Shown here piece by piece: positions 62,249 to 64,000 of a stretch of 64,000 nucleotides of DNA. Both the position numbers and the translations under genes were made by a program. A model generated the notes under the pieces. That model was not told where the DNA came from. It saw only the letters and a program-made list of their open reading frames with translations, and did no database searches. Source of the stretch: Margaritispora aquatica (taxonomy: Eukaryota > Ascomycota > Leotiomycetes > Helotiales > Discinellaceae); NCBI GenBank assembly GCA_007644065.1, contig VJWN01000025.1, positions 195,927 through 259,926 of the forward strand. The letters are read 5' to 3'. Numbering within the stretch: position 1 is the stretch's first letter; each line of letters begins with the position of its first letter.

Positions 62249-63093
62249 ATGGCAGAAGAGCAGCCTCCGCCGTCTCTTTCCACCTTCCCCTCACCTCCAC
62301 CCTTTTGGCAACAATTCACACCCGAGAACCTCGAGCGCATATCCTCTCTCCGCGCCGCGCAACCTCAGTCAGCCTCTACTTCGAAGAACACAGATCCTGC
62401 GGCTTCGTTACCAATTCGAGTACTAGACTTACCTCCCGAATTACGGAACCTGCAGCCTCCAGAACCGCCCCAGGATGGAGTGTATCGATGCTTTGGGGAG
62501 ATATTACGGGTACGTACTGCAATTGAGGCAGAGGATCAATTGCTGATATATGGATAGTTGGAGGATCCTATAATATCACTTGAAGACCAAGGATTCAAGC
62601 AGCTTTACACCCCGCCTCGGACACCCACCGATGGCGACATACACAGCAGGAAATACAGCGATCGCGAATTCATCCTAAAACGAATAGCCAAATCCCTACT
62701 TCTAAACTTCCTCGAGCTCCTAGGTATCCTGAGTGTAAATCCTGAGCAGGTCCGATTCCCCTCCCCTCTGGATTCCAGCTCCACTAACAAGAATGCCTCC
62801 AGTACGAAGACAAGGCTGCAGACCTCAAGACTTTATTCATGAATTTCCACCATCTCCTGAATGAATACCGACCACATCAAGCTCGAGAATCGCTGATACT
62901 GATGATGCAAGACCAGCTGGATCGGTCGAGGGCGGAGACACAAGGCATTCGGGACATGAAGGAGAAAGTGGATGGTATATTGGAGGGGTTGAGCCAGGCA
63001 AAGCTGGAAGAGAAGAGCGACGAGATGGTGGTTGACGAGAAAAAAGATGAGGCTGCTGAGATATGGGATGTTTTGGAGAGAGAGTTTGGTTGA
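62249..63093 (+). CDS. MED7: Mediator middle-module subunit Med7
   Basis: Three exons: 62249-62509, 62558-62749, 62803-63093; 744 nt, 247 residues. Med7 forms the middle module of Mediator with Med21 and links activators to RNA polymerase II. Seen: P-P-P-F-W-Q-Q-F-T start region, [11 protein letters not shown]-x-Y-R-C-F-G-E, and after intron 1 L-E-D..G-F-K-Q-L-Y, followed by the long helices ([12 protein letters not shown] and [16 protein letters not shown]), which are the strongest family marks, then a coiled-coil tail. Length fits fungal Med7. Both introns are short (48 and 53 nt) and phase 0. Divergent from the lipid phosphatase. Confidence 0.94.
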
Positions 63094-64000
63094 GCAGCCA
63101 ATATTTTGAATCTGAAGTAATATATTCAGGATGAAGCATCTGGTTGGGACATGCTAGGAAGATAGCGATGGGACGAGAAGCATAACGCCGAAACGACATC
63201 TCAATTTCAAATAGAAATGATGGAAAATGTGGCCATAATCTGCACTTTCAGCACATTTCAAAGTCTAAGACCAAATCGCACATTCATTGTCCAACTCCTT
63301 GAAGCTCAACCAAAGCACTATAGCAAAATTGTGTATCATGTCATAAGTCGTCAGAGAACCCCCTCTCCTCCTCTCAGCCTCCTCGACTACCCTTTCCCAT
63401 CCTCCTGGGCCTCTTAGTGTTCTTCACTCCCTTTCTCCCACACCCTCACATAACGGTACAAGGAATAGGAATGCAGCAACACTCGTATCCATCGCATTCA
63501 ATGCACTTTGTCTTTCCTGCAGCTCCACCATCACCTTTGACGATCGAAGAGATGGTGCTTGCGGCCGCTGAACCGGGACCGTTGCGATTCACGAGGGTGG
63601 TTGGGGATGAGGTGCACATTTTGAATTGATTTTTGGTGTTTTGAATTGAGTTCTGGAGTGGAAATGTTAATGTTTGCTTGATGTTGGTTGGTAAAGGCTG
63701 TGAGATTTTGGCTTGACTGCTTTGGTAGCGGTTGAGAATAAGACATCGAAACTTAAGGGGCGTTTCGAGTATGAAAATGAAAGATTCGACTAGACTTACT
63801 CTGTTGAGATTTTTGATGTGTGAATCTGATGTTGTTGTCTTGTTGAATATATTGTATCTATTTGTCCTGCTCGATGATGTCAGTCCTCAATCCATACCCT
63901 CTCAGATACTTCTCGTCCTTCATATGGCTTTTTATTTTAAAATTTTAACCCTTCTGAATGAACCAAAGAAGCAATACACGTACCTTTCACTTAATCCTCA
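63094..64000. other. 3' flank and edge of the window
   Basis: 907 bases. A 52-codon plus-strand frame from the ATG at 63471 to 63629 is rich in H, P and M and shows no family features; it may be coding or chance. The remainder is AT-rich with no gene seen. Confidence 0.4.

Overview
The window is nuclear DNA of a filamentous ascomycete (Pezizomycotina; the protein set looks most like Leotiomycetes, which is inference). Evidence: genes are split by many short introns (about 40-160 nt, GT..AG, often with CTAAC/CTGAC branch sites), intergenic spacers are long, and fungal hallmark families are present (CYP505 self-sufficient P450, GH18 chitinase, FAS1/GPI protein, PRE9, GPI16, LUC7, BYE1, MED7). 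I found 21 protein-coding genes or gene remnants; most intron phases were checked by confirming that the summed exon length is a multiple of three. I saw no rRNA, tRNA, CRISPR array or intact transposon.

Layout. 0-11 kb is gene-poor: the 3' end of an unknown gene, a small Cys-rich protein (1562-1894, minus) and an F-box protein with RPEL-like actin-binding motifs (6599-7348), separated by spacers of 4.7 and 3.7 kb that contain decayed repeats and palindromes. 11-17.5 kb has a secreted GH18 chitinase and a P450-reductase fusion (CYP505/P450foxy type). 17.9-20.9 kb has the divergent pair GPI16 / LUC7. 21.4-28.1 kb has a LacZ-type GH2 beta-galactosidase (minus) divergent from a lactose-permease-like MFS sugar porter (plus), an arrangement like the LAC4-LAC12 pair of Kluyveromyces. 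29-38 kb has an RGG-rich putative RNA-binding protein, BYE1 (PHD-TFIIS-SPOC) and a ZNF830-like splicing factor. 40.6-45.6 kb has a FAS1 surface protein, a second F-box protein and a small secreted protein. 46-49 kb has the divergent pair WW/FF-domain protein / proteasome alpha subunit PRE9.

49.5-60.5 kb is the least explained part. Three consecutive minus-strand genes encode membrane proteins that I cannot assign to a family: a TM plus coiled-coil protein whose single 760-codon frame is interrupted by three stops (49570-51849), a 1266-residue polytopic membrane protein in seven exons (52166-56343), and a 1120-residue TM plus coiled-coil protein in three exons (57034-60489). The first and third share a TM / Cys-His-Cys-Cys / coiled-coil layout. 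They are followed on the same strand by a PAP2 lipid phosphatase (60824-61931), then the Mediator subunit MED7 on the plus strand (62249-63093).

Functionally the window mixes housekeeping genes (proteasome, GPI transamidase, splicing, Mediator, elongation) with accessory genes for carbohydrate use, chitin degradation, fatty-acid oxidation and secretion, plus the lineage-restricted-looking membrane cluster.
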